A DNA stretch of 25,906 nucleotides. Origin: Paramarasmius palmivorus (taxonomy: Eukaryota > Basidiomycota > Agaricomycetes > Agaricales > Marasmiaceae). The position numbers and the translations under genes were made by a program. Shown here piece by piece: positions 1-10,404 of the stretch (position 1 is its first letter; each line of letters starts with the position of its first letter). A model generated the notes under the pieces. That model made no database searches, was not told the origin of the DNA, and saw only the letters and a list, made by a program, of their open reading frames with translations. The stretch is from assembly GCA_037176845.1 (NCBI GenBank), contig JAYKXP010000328.1, positions 1 through 25,906 on the forward strand. Reading direction: 5' to 3'.

Positions 1-1631
1 CCAGTGACTTCTCTGAAACGCGATAGGCTCCGCGCGGCTGAATGTATTCATTCGAGGATATCTATGAAACCTGCTGTAGATATAGGGCGTGAACTTACAA
101 TGATTCCGAAAGCTGTTCGGCACCAATGGACGGGCTTCTGGGCTCGTTGAGAACCGCCGTAATAGTGACGACATCACGGTATTGATGGTTGGCTGAATAA
201 AATAGGCGTGGAATCGGATGTAGTCGACGCGTGCGCTGGGCATTGGCGTATCCCATTGGGCCATTCATCATTGTTCAACACTGCGTTCAACCTTTCCTGA
301 GTGATTCAGTTGTTTTGGCTTACCTAGAACGGATGGAGATGAGGTTGATTTCGCAAGCGTATTTGGAGCGCCAATGGCTTTGAGGAGTACCTATCAAGAG
401 AATGTCAGCTGCCGTATATCAAGGATGGAACGCACTCACTTCCAGGCCACTTTGGCAGGAAAAAGGCTCACCCTCCTGAACGTCGATAGCCAGTACGGGA
501 TCGGATACGAACGTAATTCAAGCCCGCATAGCAACTTTTCTGCGAAGTCCCTTTCGGATTAATATGCTGTTAGTATCCGCTATCAGAAAAAAGATCGAGT
601 AGCTCACGATAAATGTCTTGTAGAGTCTCGCTCTGTTCAGTCCACCACGACCGGGATGAAGCCCTGATAGCGCAAGTAGGGAGTATTGTCTACAGCTTCT
701 TTGTGTAAACGTCCGCGTATTCTCAAAAAGGGCAGGGGCGTAAATGAATGTGTCAGACCCGAGTAGACATGACAGAGGATTCGACACTTGCATAACTAGG
801 GTGGTATCTCGTTAGTACTGGAATGAAGGAAGACATGGACAACACTTAAGGTTCAAGGTTTAGCAACGCCGACATGACACTAAGAAAAACAGTGTTAGTG
901 ACGATGCCAGATATGTCCGAGTATGGCTCCGTACCCTTGACCTATCCACACCATAATGAATGAATCGTTCAAAGTGGGGTCCAAGAATTTGAGCTTTGGC
1001 ACCGTTGTTGAATGGGTCATTCGGATCATAGTACCAATGTCCAACCGTGTTGATTTATTAGAGTGTGTGAACTTGGTACCATCTCCAGTGTAACTTCACT
1101 TCCATCACCACCAGTAACCGCTAAGACAACTCCTCCATCGACCCATTGTCCCATCAGAATCCGAGTACTGTGCCGGTGTGAGAGTTTGAAGAAGAGCCTG
1201 ACGAGGCCGTTGTGATCCTTCTTCTCGTGCCGAAATATGCACCGAGAATGATGGCAAGTGGACGAGGATACCGGCGACGAGTCTGAACCATGATGATAGC
1301 TTTCCGTCTTGAAGTTATCTGAGACACCGCACCACTCTTCTCGTCCATTTGCGGGGAGGCAGTTCGCGATCTGAAGCAGCATAGTACGTTTCACGACCAG
1401 GGTTTCAAGGGGCGTTCGGAGGAAGCATATTGGGAATCGCGACCGGCGGAAAGAAAGGAATCGCGAGATAGGGCGAGTCGACGCCTTGGCCGAAGAATCG
1501 TTGTTGTGGGTCGGGCGAGGCAGCGTCCTCTGGAAAAAGGGGAGCACGTGTCGGATCAGCCATAGCTGGAAGCGGTTCTGCAAAAGGAAACAGTCAGTCA
1601 AAAGAGACAGAAACAGTCGCGAGCACGCACC

Positions 1632-1689
1632 AAAGGAAGAAAAGGGGAAAGGGAAGGAGGGGGTGGTGGGGAAGGGAAAGAATAAGAAA
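1632..1689 (+). repeat. GA-rich polypurine tract
   Basis: Fifty-eight bases are almost pure A and G on the plus strand, broken by only three T residues. Read on the minus strand this is a CT-rich run of the kind often found in fungal promoters. No confident gene starts beside it, so a regulatory role is only a possibility. Confidence 0.6.
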
Positions 1690-2780
1690 CGCCATCAAAT
1701 TTATGGGCTCGAGAATGTCGCGGCACGCGGCATTCTTGCCGTGTTCGTATGTTCTCGGACCCGGAGCTAAGCAAGGAACAACCGTTGACGTGATGGACAT
1801 CGCAACAAACACGAGGCGAAAACGCCAAGACTTTCCGTCAGCCACTCTAGGAGGTGAAAAAGCCGCTGCCCCTCGCCGATGGCAATCTTTATGCTGCACC
1901 ATAGCTCAAAAAACATACATAACACTCCTGAGCCCACAAAACTTCAAATTTCTGGAAGAAGGCGGAGAACGCCACCGCAAGAAACGCGCTGTTAGATCTA
2001 ACCGCCCAAAAACCGCCCGTTCAAAACGGTATGCCTGCCCGTAGATCTTCTACCACCAAAGGGGCTTTAGGGTAGATTTTATAGGGGTCCATTCAAACCA
2101 ACGCTCTAGTCAATATTCAATACCAGTGCACGCCACAAAGCAAGGCCGACTTGAGGCAAAGCTTGAAGGTTCACATCTAGAAATTGCCAATAGTCTTGGA
2201 TAGGCTTTGCCGAGTCTTCCCTCAGCGAATCAGAAAACTCGTCCCACAAATCAATTGCGCTAAGGGTCGCATTGGAGCCAGTGAAAAAACTTGGGGCCAT
2301 TGGTGAAGCAACCTACAAGTCGGGGGTTTTGACCTGGCATGTCCATAGAACGGCTAAAAAAAAGCACCGTTACGGCTGTTTCGGAGAAGATACTGTTTAC
2401 ATCGGCCAAATCATGTTTACTGGTGAAGCGCTGAAGTCTAATCGAGCATAGCACTCACCTTGAAGGATGTAAAAAGTTCCTGGCGCTGTTCGTCGACAAA
2501 AATGGTATGTTGCGGGATGAAAAAGGCATTTATCAGCATTCAATCTACTGTTCGGGATCTGGTTATCGACGGAGGACTAACATTTACACCTGCCGTCTGT
2601 GTATCCGGAAATAACGGGGCACGGGTTTTGCTAGCTCAAAAGAAATGATTGCGGTACAGTTCATGCGATACAGTGTGGCAGTCTAATGTACCAGATTGAG
2701 AGGGAGTGGTGATGGATTTGGTCAAAGAGTGAAAGCCAATGACAGCTCAGTGACATATCCAGAGTTAGTAAAGGGCCGGC

Positions 2781-2840
2781 CTAGTCTAGGATAGGACTAG
2801 ACTTAAGGCTTAGCGCCTGCTACTATAGTGAGCGCCTAAG
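2781..2840. repeat. Palindrome followed by a paired GCGCCT motif
   Basis: CTAGTC at 2781-2786 and GACTAG at 2795-2800 are perfect inverted arms around an 8-nt loop. Two GCGCCT motifs follow, near 2813 and 2832, on either side of a central TATAG. A similar arrangement, a TCTAGC/GCTAGA palindrome followed by two GCGCCTA motifs around TATAG, lies at 9300-9351. The two sites may be remnants of the same short element. No longer alignment between them is visible. Confidence 0.35.
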
Positions 2841-3309
2841 AAGTCTGTTTGGCTGGACAAATAAAACCTTCTTTTCAAGCAACGCCGACCACTCACAAGC
2901 CCTTACCTACTACCTGATCTCTGCTTCAGACATCATATTTCGATGAATATTGCCTTCCCTCTCTAGATCAAACGGCAGGCTACAAGTTTGGAACGGATAT
3001 AAAGGGATTGTGAATTAATATCGGGTCCTTGGACCTTCGATTCACTACTTTCTGGGTTCAATCGTTCAAGCTGCTACGCAGATTTGTCCACGTAATCCGA
3101 TATGATGATCCTCGTTCAATACTATTTTCGCTGCGGGGTAACTCCCGCAATCACCGTTCAAAGGGTTCACAACATTAAATGCAGCGCATGTGTCCAGGCT
3201 TCGCGTGTTCGCATTCGCACTCGGATTTCAATTCATGGATGCTACTGGCTACGGACTTGTCAATCTTGGTGACAAATCGGAGCAAACTATCATGAAGTTG
3301 CGAAGCACC

Positions 3310-3318
3310 TATATAAAG
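3310..3318 (+). promoter_or_regulatory. TATA box of the P450 gene
   Basis: TATATAAAG lies about 42-50 nt upstream of the P450 ATG at 3360. That distance suits a short 5' leader and supports this ATG as the start. A second ATATAAAG at about 2997-3004 is much farther away and is a weaker candidate. Confidence 0.55.
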
Positions 3319-3359
3319 GTGAGCACGAGGATCCATGGACCATATCTTTCTTCTTCACA

Positions 3360-5796
3360 ATGTCTATGCATATTCTCTACTTGTCTTTACCAGCAGTCCT
3401 TCTTGTTCACGTAGCGATTTCTATCTTCCTACGCACGAGAAACCGCTCGCTCAAGCTCTTGCAAGGACCACCTAACCCATCTTTCTGGCTAGGTACGTCT
3501 AACACATGCCGATCGGGTTATCTTCTGTTCTAACTTTGGACCAATTCAGGACACGAACAGCAGATTCAGAGTCAAAGGGAAGTTGGGGAGCTGGAGTACA
3601 AGTGGTTTAGAGAATATGGCACAGCGTTTCGAGTGAACACTTGCTTTGGCGTGCGTTATCCAGTTGTTGGATTCTCCGTATTTTTGCTAAGCTACTCCTT
3701 TTCAGGAAAGCGTACTAGCGATTGCAGATCCAAAAGCGCTGCAACACATCTTTCATAAATCCTCATATCGATACATGAAAGCCAAAGACCAAACCCAGGG
3801 CGGCGCTCGTTTGTTCGGACCAGGTGTATCCACTGTTCATGGTGCGTCATCTTAGAGTCTGTAAATTGCTTTCTAAAGCCAATTCTACCATAGGGAACAC
3901 CCACCAACGCCACAGGAAGATTCTTGGTCCTGCATTTTCAGCCGCTCAGATCAAGCCTTTCGCGTCTACTTTCCAAAAGCTCACACAATCTGTACGCGTT
4001 ACTCGTTCGCATATATCACCCAATCCGTTCACTCATCCTTGGCAGCTTATCGCGAAATGGCGCGATCAAGTCAGTGCAGGGGTTACGACCATCAACGTCC
4101 TCAAGTGGTTCCCAAATATGACGCTTGATGCCCTCGGAGAGAGTAAGTTCACTGGTCTCTGCGCATTTAGTATATGATCCCTAAGCTCTAACCTTTCACT
4201 CCAGCCGTGTTTGAGTACGATTTTGGCGCCCTCGAGAATCAAGGGAACGAACTCGCAGAAATGGTTCGGCACTTATTGTTAGTATTCATTGAAGTTCAAT
4301 CCATGGCAGTACCCGCTCACACTTCATTTTCAGCGCCGATTCTGTTCGACCAACGCCTTTTAAGACCATATATCGAAACGCCCGACGTACACTTCCTGAC
4401 GCTCTTGTCCAATTAATGGAATTTTTCCCTACGAAAGAGGACATTCGGTTTGGAAGGTGGTTAACGGCATCTTCCTCCGTTGCTCAGAAGCTCTATGATG
4501 GAAAGATGCAAGGCGAAACATCTGAAGAGAACGACCTTTTAGGCGTGATTTTTGCGTATTGTGATAATCTATTGCTTCGTTCCAGTCACTTACTTGATCT
4601 ATAGCACGCTCACTTAACAACCAGGATCCTGCAAAGAGCTTCAGTAATGCGGAGGCTCTGGCTCAGATGTCGTATGTGCACAAATCTCATCAAATAAACT
4701 TCAAGTATTTACCACTCTATAGGACTATTATACTGGCCGGACATGAAACTTCTTCCTCAACGTGAGCGGCCAGTCTTGGCTTTCTCCTTGATTCCTAATC
4801 GACTCCGTATAGATTAACATGGATGGTATACGAGCTGAGCCGACGTCCTGAGCTCCAGGAGCGCTTGGTCAAGGAAGTGAAAGAGGCTCGAGCGAAGGCC
4901 GGAGATGAGCTTACTCCCAATGATTATGATTCGATGCCACTCCTCAACGCAGTGATCAAGGTACACCTTCTGTCTGGATTTACATGTGTCACAGTGTGTC
5001 CCTGACACCAATTTGCCTATCTTTTCATAGGAAACGTTGCGTTGCCATCCTATCCTGAATACTCTCGTACGCCAAGCGGACGTCGACGATGTTATTCCGT
5101 TACAATGTCCCATCGTCTCAGCTTCTGGTGAAGTGATCTCGCAGATCCCCGTCACTAAAGGACAACGCATTATGGTATGCGTAGGATCATACAACCGGTA
5201 TGTAAAATTGATTTCATGCCGTCGAAGCATTATATTCAAACACCTCTCGTTTAGCCTGGGGGAGGTTTGGGGGCCGAACCCTCATGAGTGGGATCCTTCT
5301 CGATTCCTTGATGAAAAGAGGCAGACAAACGTTGGAGTATTCGCTAATTTGTAAGTTGGTGTCTTGGTATCCCGAAACTACAGCTCAATGCTTGCCATCT
5401 ACAGGATGACTTTCGGTTAGTCAACATACTTTTGCCATGGAATACACTATTGACTAACTCACGTTCAGGCGCTGGGGTTAGAGCCTGCCTTGGGTGAGTT
5501 AGAACCCATACTGTTCGATTTTATATTTTCAGGTCACCTAACGTTCGATTGACCCTACAGCTGGCGTTTTGCGTAAGTCTCAGATCTTCAATTCGTCCAC
5601 CTTCCTCAGATCTCATGATTTTTCTAGTATACTCGAGCTTCAAGCCGCCATCAGCAGCCTTATCGAGAACTTCGAGTTTATTGCACCACCGGGTGTTGAG
5701 ATTGTTAGGATTCCCACCGGTATAATGGCGCCTGCTGTTCGCGGAAAACTTCATGAAGGTTTTCAGATGCCGATCCAGGTGAAGATCAGGGATTGA
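3360..5796 (+). CDS. Microsomal cytochrome P450 monooxygenase (16 exons, 532 aa)
   Basis: Heme-thiolate monooxygenase that would use electrons from NADPH-P450 reductase at the ER membrane; the substrate cannot be told. Exons read 3360-3492, 3550-3650, 3706-3841, 3894-3991, 4046-4142, 4205-4277, 4334-4560, 4605-4671, 4723-4761, 4813-4960, 5031-5197, 5255-5350, 5405-5415, 5469-5493, 5561-5572 and 5628-5796. They sum to 1599 nt with every junction in frame. The N-terminus has a hydrophobic anchor (about residues 3-20), an arginine-rich stretch and a proline hinge (LQGPPNPSFW). Further on come the C-helix-like HRKILGPAFS, the I-helix AGHETSS, ETLR (ExxR), the variant PxRF element WDPSRF and the heme loop FGAGVRACLG with its cysteine. 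The length is normal for fungal class II P450s. The exon 7 donor (4561) was chosen because it alone keeps frame with a typical flank before AEALAQM. The gene is convergent with the F-box gene, 146 nt apart. The CYP family number cannot be assigned here. Confidence 0.93.
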
Positions 5797-5942
5797 CGCA
5801 AGGGTAGTAATATCAACTGTAGTGGCGATGGACAGTCCGCTTAGGCTACCACCTACTAGACACACTGTTTCCATCAAGGATCATGTTGCGATTGATGGTA
5901 CTACATGTGTTAGCGACGAGCTACATATGGATTATCCGAGAT

Positions 5943-7358
5943 CTACACTAAAAGACGCACTGTTTGTCTATAATCCCAAATCCCCCACTCATTTCCTAAA
6001 TTAATTAGATCCAATGCATCTTGACGCGTCAAAGACGGTCTTCGATACCTCCTGAGCACCGGATGGTTGCGGTCAAAGGTCTCCATGTATGCTAGGAGCT
6101 CATCTAGACCGGGATATCGGCGTTCTTCCAGCTGTTCTATGAACCAGAGATTACCTGCTCTTGGAACCCAGACATTCCCAACAACTCGTTTCCAATGGAG
6201 TTCTGAGATTGGTACGGAGATATGTAAGTAAGGGTTTCACATGGAAGTAGACCACATACCGAAGAATTTACACTTCATCAAAGAAGGGCAAGCTTCTCCC
6301 AAGCGAACCGCAAGCGGATGTCCCTCTCCAAATGGTAGAATGATGGAAGAGAATAGCGGTGACCATTGCCAAATAAAGTCGTTTAACCTGGGAAGCCTGC
6401 TTAGGCTATTAGTGAGCGATCGCCAGACTTCCTTCAAAGTGCTTTCAGGATGCAAGTTTGTATGTTTAACACTATCACTCACCTCTGTAGACCTGTCAAG
6501 ATGACCGGTGCTCTCAACCGACAACTTGGTAACTTGCGGAAGATGCTCTGCAATGGTATGGATGAGATCCATGTTATCCGAAGGTCTCGATACCGAAAGG
6601 CAAAATACGTCGGGTGATATACCGGTGATGGCCTGTTTGATCGATAGTATCACCGCGTGATAGTTTCGCTTGGGTACCGTATCAGGCCATCGAATGGTGA
6701 TGTCGCGTAGATTCTGAAAACTAGATTGGTATCCTAGAATTTTTACGACGCCCGTAGACATCGCAGTGAGCCTCTTGAGCATAGGGAATGGAGTTGGCGG
6801 AAACAGAGCAGTCGTGTCATCTTCCTCATGCTGGGTAAAATGGATGATTTCTAGTGCTGGGGCATGGCGGACCAAGAATGCGATCGTGGACTCGGTAAGA
6901 CGTGCGGAGGTCTGTAGCGAAGATAGACGAGGAAATATGCAGTCGCGGAATAAGTTGGTGTCGTAGCCTTCGCTCGGGGAAACCAAAGTGAGGCTACTGA
7001 CGTTGCTGAGGTTGGGTAGTGCGGAGGCGAGGAGAGGGATCAAGCTTTGGTAGTTTATCAACCAGCTAATTGACTGCCTCAGGACGAAGAAACAAAGTAT
7101 GAAAGATATAGAGACGCACTCAATCCTCAATTCCTCTACCCATCCTGCAGCCAACGTATTACCTCGCAGCGTATTAAGGCATCGCAAGGCCTGCTCATCG
7201 CCTCGGAGTTTTATGCGCTGATATACGAAAGGGCCTCCAATTTTGTAGTATGATTTTGACACGAGACATATCGCCTTCCAGGTTGATACTGGACAGTCGT
7301 CGAGTATGCTGTTCCATAGTTCTGGCGGTAGGTCGGGAACCATGTTGGGTATTGTCAA
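5943..7358 (-). CDS. F-box protein with leucine-rich C-terminal region
   Basis: Probable substrate-recruiting subunit of an SCF ubiquitin ligase. The F-box is at residues 8-50 (LPPELWNSILDD, then a conserved WKAICLVSK stretch), followed by leucine-rich segments with LRR-like spacing. The ATG at 7358 lies directly before the F-box. The first reading frame runs into a stop at 6237-6239, but a strong GTATGT donor at 6259 and a CAG acceptor at 6203 define a 57-nt intron. It joins in frame to an exon at 6202-5943 that ends in TAG and encodes a charged tail rich in W, Y and R. That gives 452 aa. An in-frame 54-nt intron (7066-7119, GTGCGT...TAG), or a 42-nt version with the same donor, is also likely because the segment it encodes is oddly hydrophobic for this family; removing 54 nt gives 434 aa. 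The target is unknown. Large families of such proteins are common in Agaricomycetes. Confidence 0.85.
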
Positions 7359-7804
7359 CCGTCAACGACGATAATGATGGGATTCGGGAAGCCAACGTTC
7401 AACATGACACGTGGAAGATTTTTTGGACTGAGCCTAGACTCAGATTCCCAAGCCCTTCCGAGTCCCTTCCGATAACGCCGAAGAAGTTCCCATCAAATAT
7501 CAGAAACTAGTTTGTGTGAGCCGGAGTACGAGACCGCGAAGGAATTATTGTTCAGCGCTTACTTGGCGCTTACCCGGACCATGTAACCGCCTACTACCTG
7601 GATGGGGCGCGAAACCTCAATGTTCCAGGTGAAGTGTGACCCGCGTTATCGGGGCCAATGTAATAAAATCAGGATGAAGTTGAATACTCCGCGCGCGATG
7701 TAAGAGTGGTGGCTGCACAGAACCATTACTCTTGGTGATCCCGAACACGCAACGAACACGAAGTTCTACGCTTAAGCAAAACAGTTTGCAAACGGTAATG
7801 CTGG
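7359..7804. other. Upstream region of the F-box gene, no gene seen
   Basis: About 450 bases lie between the F-box start and the solo LTR. No convincing coding stretch is seen on either strand. The promoter of the minus-strand F-box gene should lie here, but no clear TATA box is placed. A pair of GCGCTTA motifs occurs near 7555 and 7567. Confidence 0.4.
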
Positions 7805-8052
7805 TAACATGTAATAGCTGCCTAGACGAGACGTCTAGGTATGGTAGCTTGGAGCCTTAGTTCACCCGCAACCTGGACACTACGAGGTTTTATAACAACG
7901 TAAGTACAGGTACTGGGGCAAAAGAGACTAACGAAGGTAAGGAAATGAGTTTGTTTATATAGTGATAGTCCGGGTAAACGGGTAATGGGGGACCGGAGAT
8001 TGTAAGGGATGCATAAATGTTGAGAAGCGAGCGTAGGCGTTACTACATAACA
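7805..8052. repeat. 5-bp target-site duplication flanking a solo LTR
   Basis: TAACA at 7805-7809 and TAACA at 8048-8052 directly flank the TG...CA element between them. A perfect 5-bp duplication is the normal scar of LTR-retrotransposon integration and fixes both ends of the element. Confidence 0.75.
7810..8047 (-). mobile_element. Solo LTR, copy A (238 bp)
   Basis: The element starts with TG, ends with CA and is bounded by the duplication TAACA. It matches the reverse complement of 17846-18078 over nearly its full length, with scattered substitutions and small indels. The minus strand is taken as the sense strand because TATATAAAC, conserved in both copies, reads that way. No gag, protease, reverse transcriptase or integrase sequence lies beside it, so it is a solo LTR left by recombination between the LTRs of a lost element. 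The Ty1/copia or Ty3 class cannot be told from the LTR alone. Confidence 0.75.
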
Positions 8053-9112
8053 GGCTGGAAACGTTGTTCTTGATCTTGTGAGGCGATGGCATGATAGTCA
8101 GGTGGTAAATAGGGGATGAATACGGGCTAAATGTTCGTCAAAAATGAAGAACACGAGCGAGTACAGCATTCATCGTGGTTGTGGAATGTAATTAGGGTTA
8201 GACGCGCGGCCTGCCAGTTTGACCCAGAAGGTCTGAGCCTCCGGCTTTCCATTTCCAGTTTTCCAATTCCGTCACGTGTGGCGGTGTTCGGCAATTACCG
8301 GTGTCTACTGACGCGTCCCTCAGCATCTCGCCGTCGCTCACCTGGTCCAGTTATCAAGCACGGACACTTGTCCAAGATGGATCTATTGGTGTGTTGTGAA
8401 GAGGGGAGTGTAGCGGGCCAATATTTTCTCTAAGTGCGTCATTATTACCTCCAATTTAACCCAGTACTTACCCTGTCTTACCCTAGTGTCGTCTAATACT
8501 GCTGCCTGCACTGTCAATAGTACCTATTATCGGCCTCCAATACCTCCGAGTCATCCGCCTGTCGAACGATTATGCTGAGCAGACGCGAGATCCTTCCGTC
8601 ACACACCCATACCACACTGGGCCTGGCTCATGCGCCTTCTTTCACCTGGTGCCAGTAATACTCGCATGCATCAGTCATGAACTACTTTCGACAACGAAGA
8701 ACAAGGTCCATCCTTGCATATTTAGGGTGTCATTGTCAAAATGCCAGGCACTTATCAAGAACGAGAAAGGCGAGACGTGGTAACAGTGGGAAAGGAGTCA
8801 GGCAGAGTTTGCCCTCTTGGTACACTGTATCGACTATATCACTGTCTATACATCTACTAAAACTAAATGTGTACTTCTATGTTCTAAACAATTTCTTCGT
8901 CATTCTTTGCTCATAAAAGCTAGTGAAGTTCTGAGACAGCGATGCAGAGGATGGATGCACAGTCACAATCTCTGCATCATCCCTTGCTCTTACGCTCTCT
9001 TACACTTCTGTTTCTTTGGTAGAAAAACATTAACGATAAACCTGCTATAGACCGGCCTCGAAAAAAAGGCCAAGTTCTGAAGTGCGAAGTGCTAGCGCCT
9101 GATGGCACGTGC

Positions 9113-9146
9113 CAAAACTGGAAAAAAACTGGAAACTGGAAACTGT
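9113..9146 (+). repeat. Short AACTGGA-type tandem repeat
   Basis: Four imperfect copies of an AACTGGA-like unit lie next to each other, with one copy lengthened by extra A residues. It is a small microsatellite-like tract in non-coding DNA. Confidence 0.5.
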
Positions 9147-9299
9147 AAATCCCAAGACCCAGACGATCTCGTTTGACCAGCCTGAGGTTAAGTATTGCCT
9201 GCCTGTCTTCCAATCAATTTCCGATAAGTAGCTTGAACATCCGGGGTCCTTGACGTTTTAGGTTTTAGGTCATTGATTCCCTTGCTAAGATATGCACTC

Positions 9300-9351
9300 T
9301 CTAGCATAGGCTAGATGCAATTTTGGTATGCAGCGCCTATAGGGCGCCTAC
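9300..9351. repeat. Palindrome followed by a GCGCCTA pair
   Basis: TCTAGC at 9300-9305 and GCTAGA at 9310-9315 form perfect arms around a 4-nt loop. Two GCGCCTA motifs follow around a central TATAG. The arrangement echoes 2781-2840. Confidence 0.35.
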
Positions 9352-10404
9352 TAGAAATTGTAGAATACTTTGAGAATATAGTTACGGCCGTTGTCGCATT
9401 CGAATTGTTTTTGCTGTACGACACAGTAACGGAGAGCTCGCAACCGTAGTCTCCGAGTCGCCGTAAAGGGCACAGTCATAACCGTATACTTAGCCCTACC
9501 GATATCAGATTCAAAAGTGCTTATACAGCTGATACTTATTTTTTTAAACGCCGTCAAAGCTGACTGCTATCTCCTACTTGCGAGCGGATCTGTCCTCGCG
9601 ATTAGGTATCTTTTCTCAATCCGCTGGCAGACACAGAAAAGGCTAGAAATGATGCATAGGCAATGCCACAGTACCACAATGTTAATGTGGCGTTCAGTCA
9701 CTAGCGCTCGCTATATCAACGCTGCCCACGATCGTGTCACCGACCTCATCAATTTCATAGACCAAATCTCGGGTCGGAGCCTATATTAACTGGCGTGCGC
9801 ATGTAGCAACGTTCTCTGCCTGTCTGCATGTAGTACAACCCCTGTGCTGATCACGTTGGTCCATCATGATAGCAGGTTTTCTAATATCTAATATCCACAT
9901 ACTCGATCTATCTTTCGCAATGACCCAAGTCCCCTAGTAATAGGTACTAGTAGTGGAAGCCGGCAACAGCGCGTTGAAACCGTGATCCATTGAATGTAAA
10001 TCTAACCTCTCTCAAATTTTATCACCACGAGGCAGCATGGTAATCTATCATGCATCATGGATGCATATAGTCATCGTTGGACATGCCAATTCCTGACAGC
10101 GCCCAAAAGCCTATTTGTTAACTCTGTGGAGCGCACACAAGCAATTCAGATATCTCAAGGTTTCGGGTTGCGCTGGCGGTCATTCATTATGAGAGTTGAC
10201 TTGCTAAATTTTATTATTTACAATGACATGGACTGAACTGAGCGTCAATCCGACTCAATAATTGTTCGGACGTTTCTTTATGCCGAGTGGTGTTCGGGCG
10301 GCCTGGAGGTAATTTCTTAAAACTTCTTTAGTTCCAATACATCAGTCAGCGACCTGGTGGTCCCGTATAATTGACTCACAACAATACTGTATATTGCTTC
10401 ATAT

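Larger units (their letters stand above)
1..3309. other. Anonymous left flank without a supported gene
   Basis: I see no gene here that survives a reading-frame check. Open stretches on the minus strand between about 1026 and 1900 overlap in different frames and match no family I know. A minus-strand stretch near 2106-2540 looks partly protein-like, but no splice choice joins its pieces in frame. The segment also holds a purine tract near 1632-1689, a palindrome near 2781-2800 and a TATA-like run near 2998-3004. The last 600 bases probably include the promoter and 5' leader of the downstream P450 gene. Confidence 0.4.
8053..10404. other. Gene-free stretch
   Basis: About 2.3 kb without a coding region I can support. 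Open frames up to about 100 codons occur on both strands but lack family motifs, frame continuity or matching splice sites. Small features include an AACTGGA-type short tandem at about 9113-9146, a TCTAGC/GCTAGA palindrome at 9300-9315 and a GCGCCTA pair around 9332-9351. The last few hundred bases are the 3' flank of the MACPF-like gene. Confidence 0.45.

Noticed and set aside
1026..1601. A 191-codon open frame on the minus strand
   Set aside because: It overlaps a second plausible frame (1154-1348), shows no family motif and has no clear splice sites. It is kept only as part of the anonymous flank.
2106..2539. A small spliced minus-strand gene with a GTGAGT...ACAG intron at 2393-2458
   Set aside because: The first exon looks good, but the frame after the acceptor meets a stop inside a run of T residues (complement of the A8 near 2356-2363). 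The later open part is in a third frame, so no splice choice joins the pieces.
3190..3414. A 74-codon plus-strand frame before the P450
   Set aside because: It overlaps the P450 TATA box and first exon in another frame and has no sign of being coding.
8131..8433. A 100-codon plus-strand frame
   Set aside because: No motif, no hydrophobic pattern and no neighbouring exon; the length is expected by chance at this base composition.
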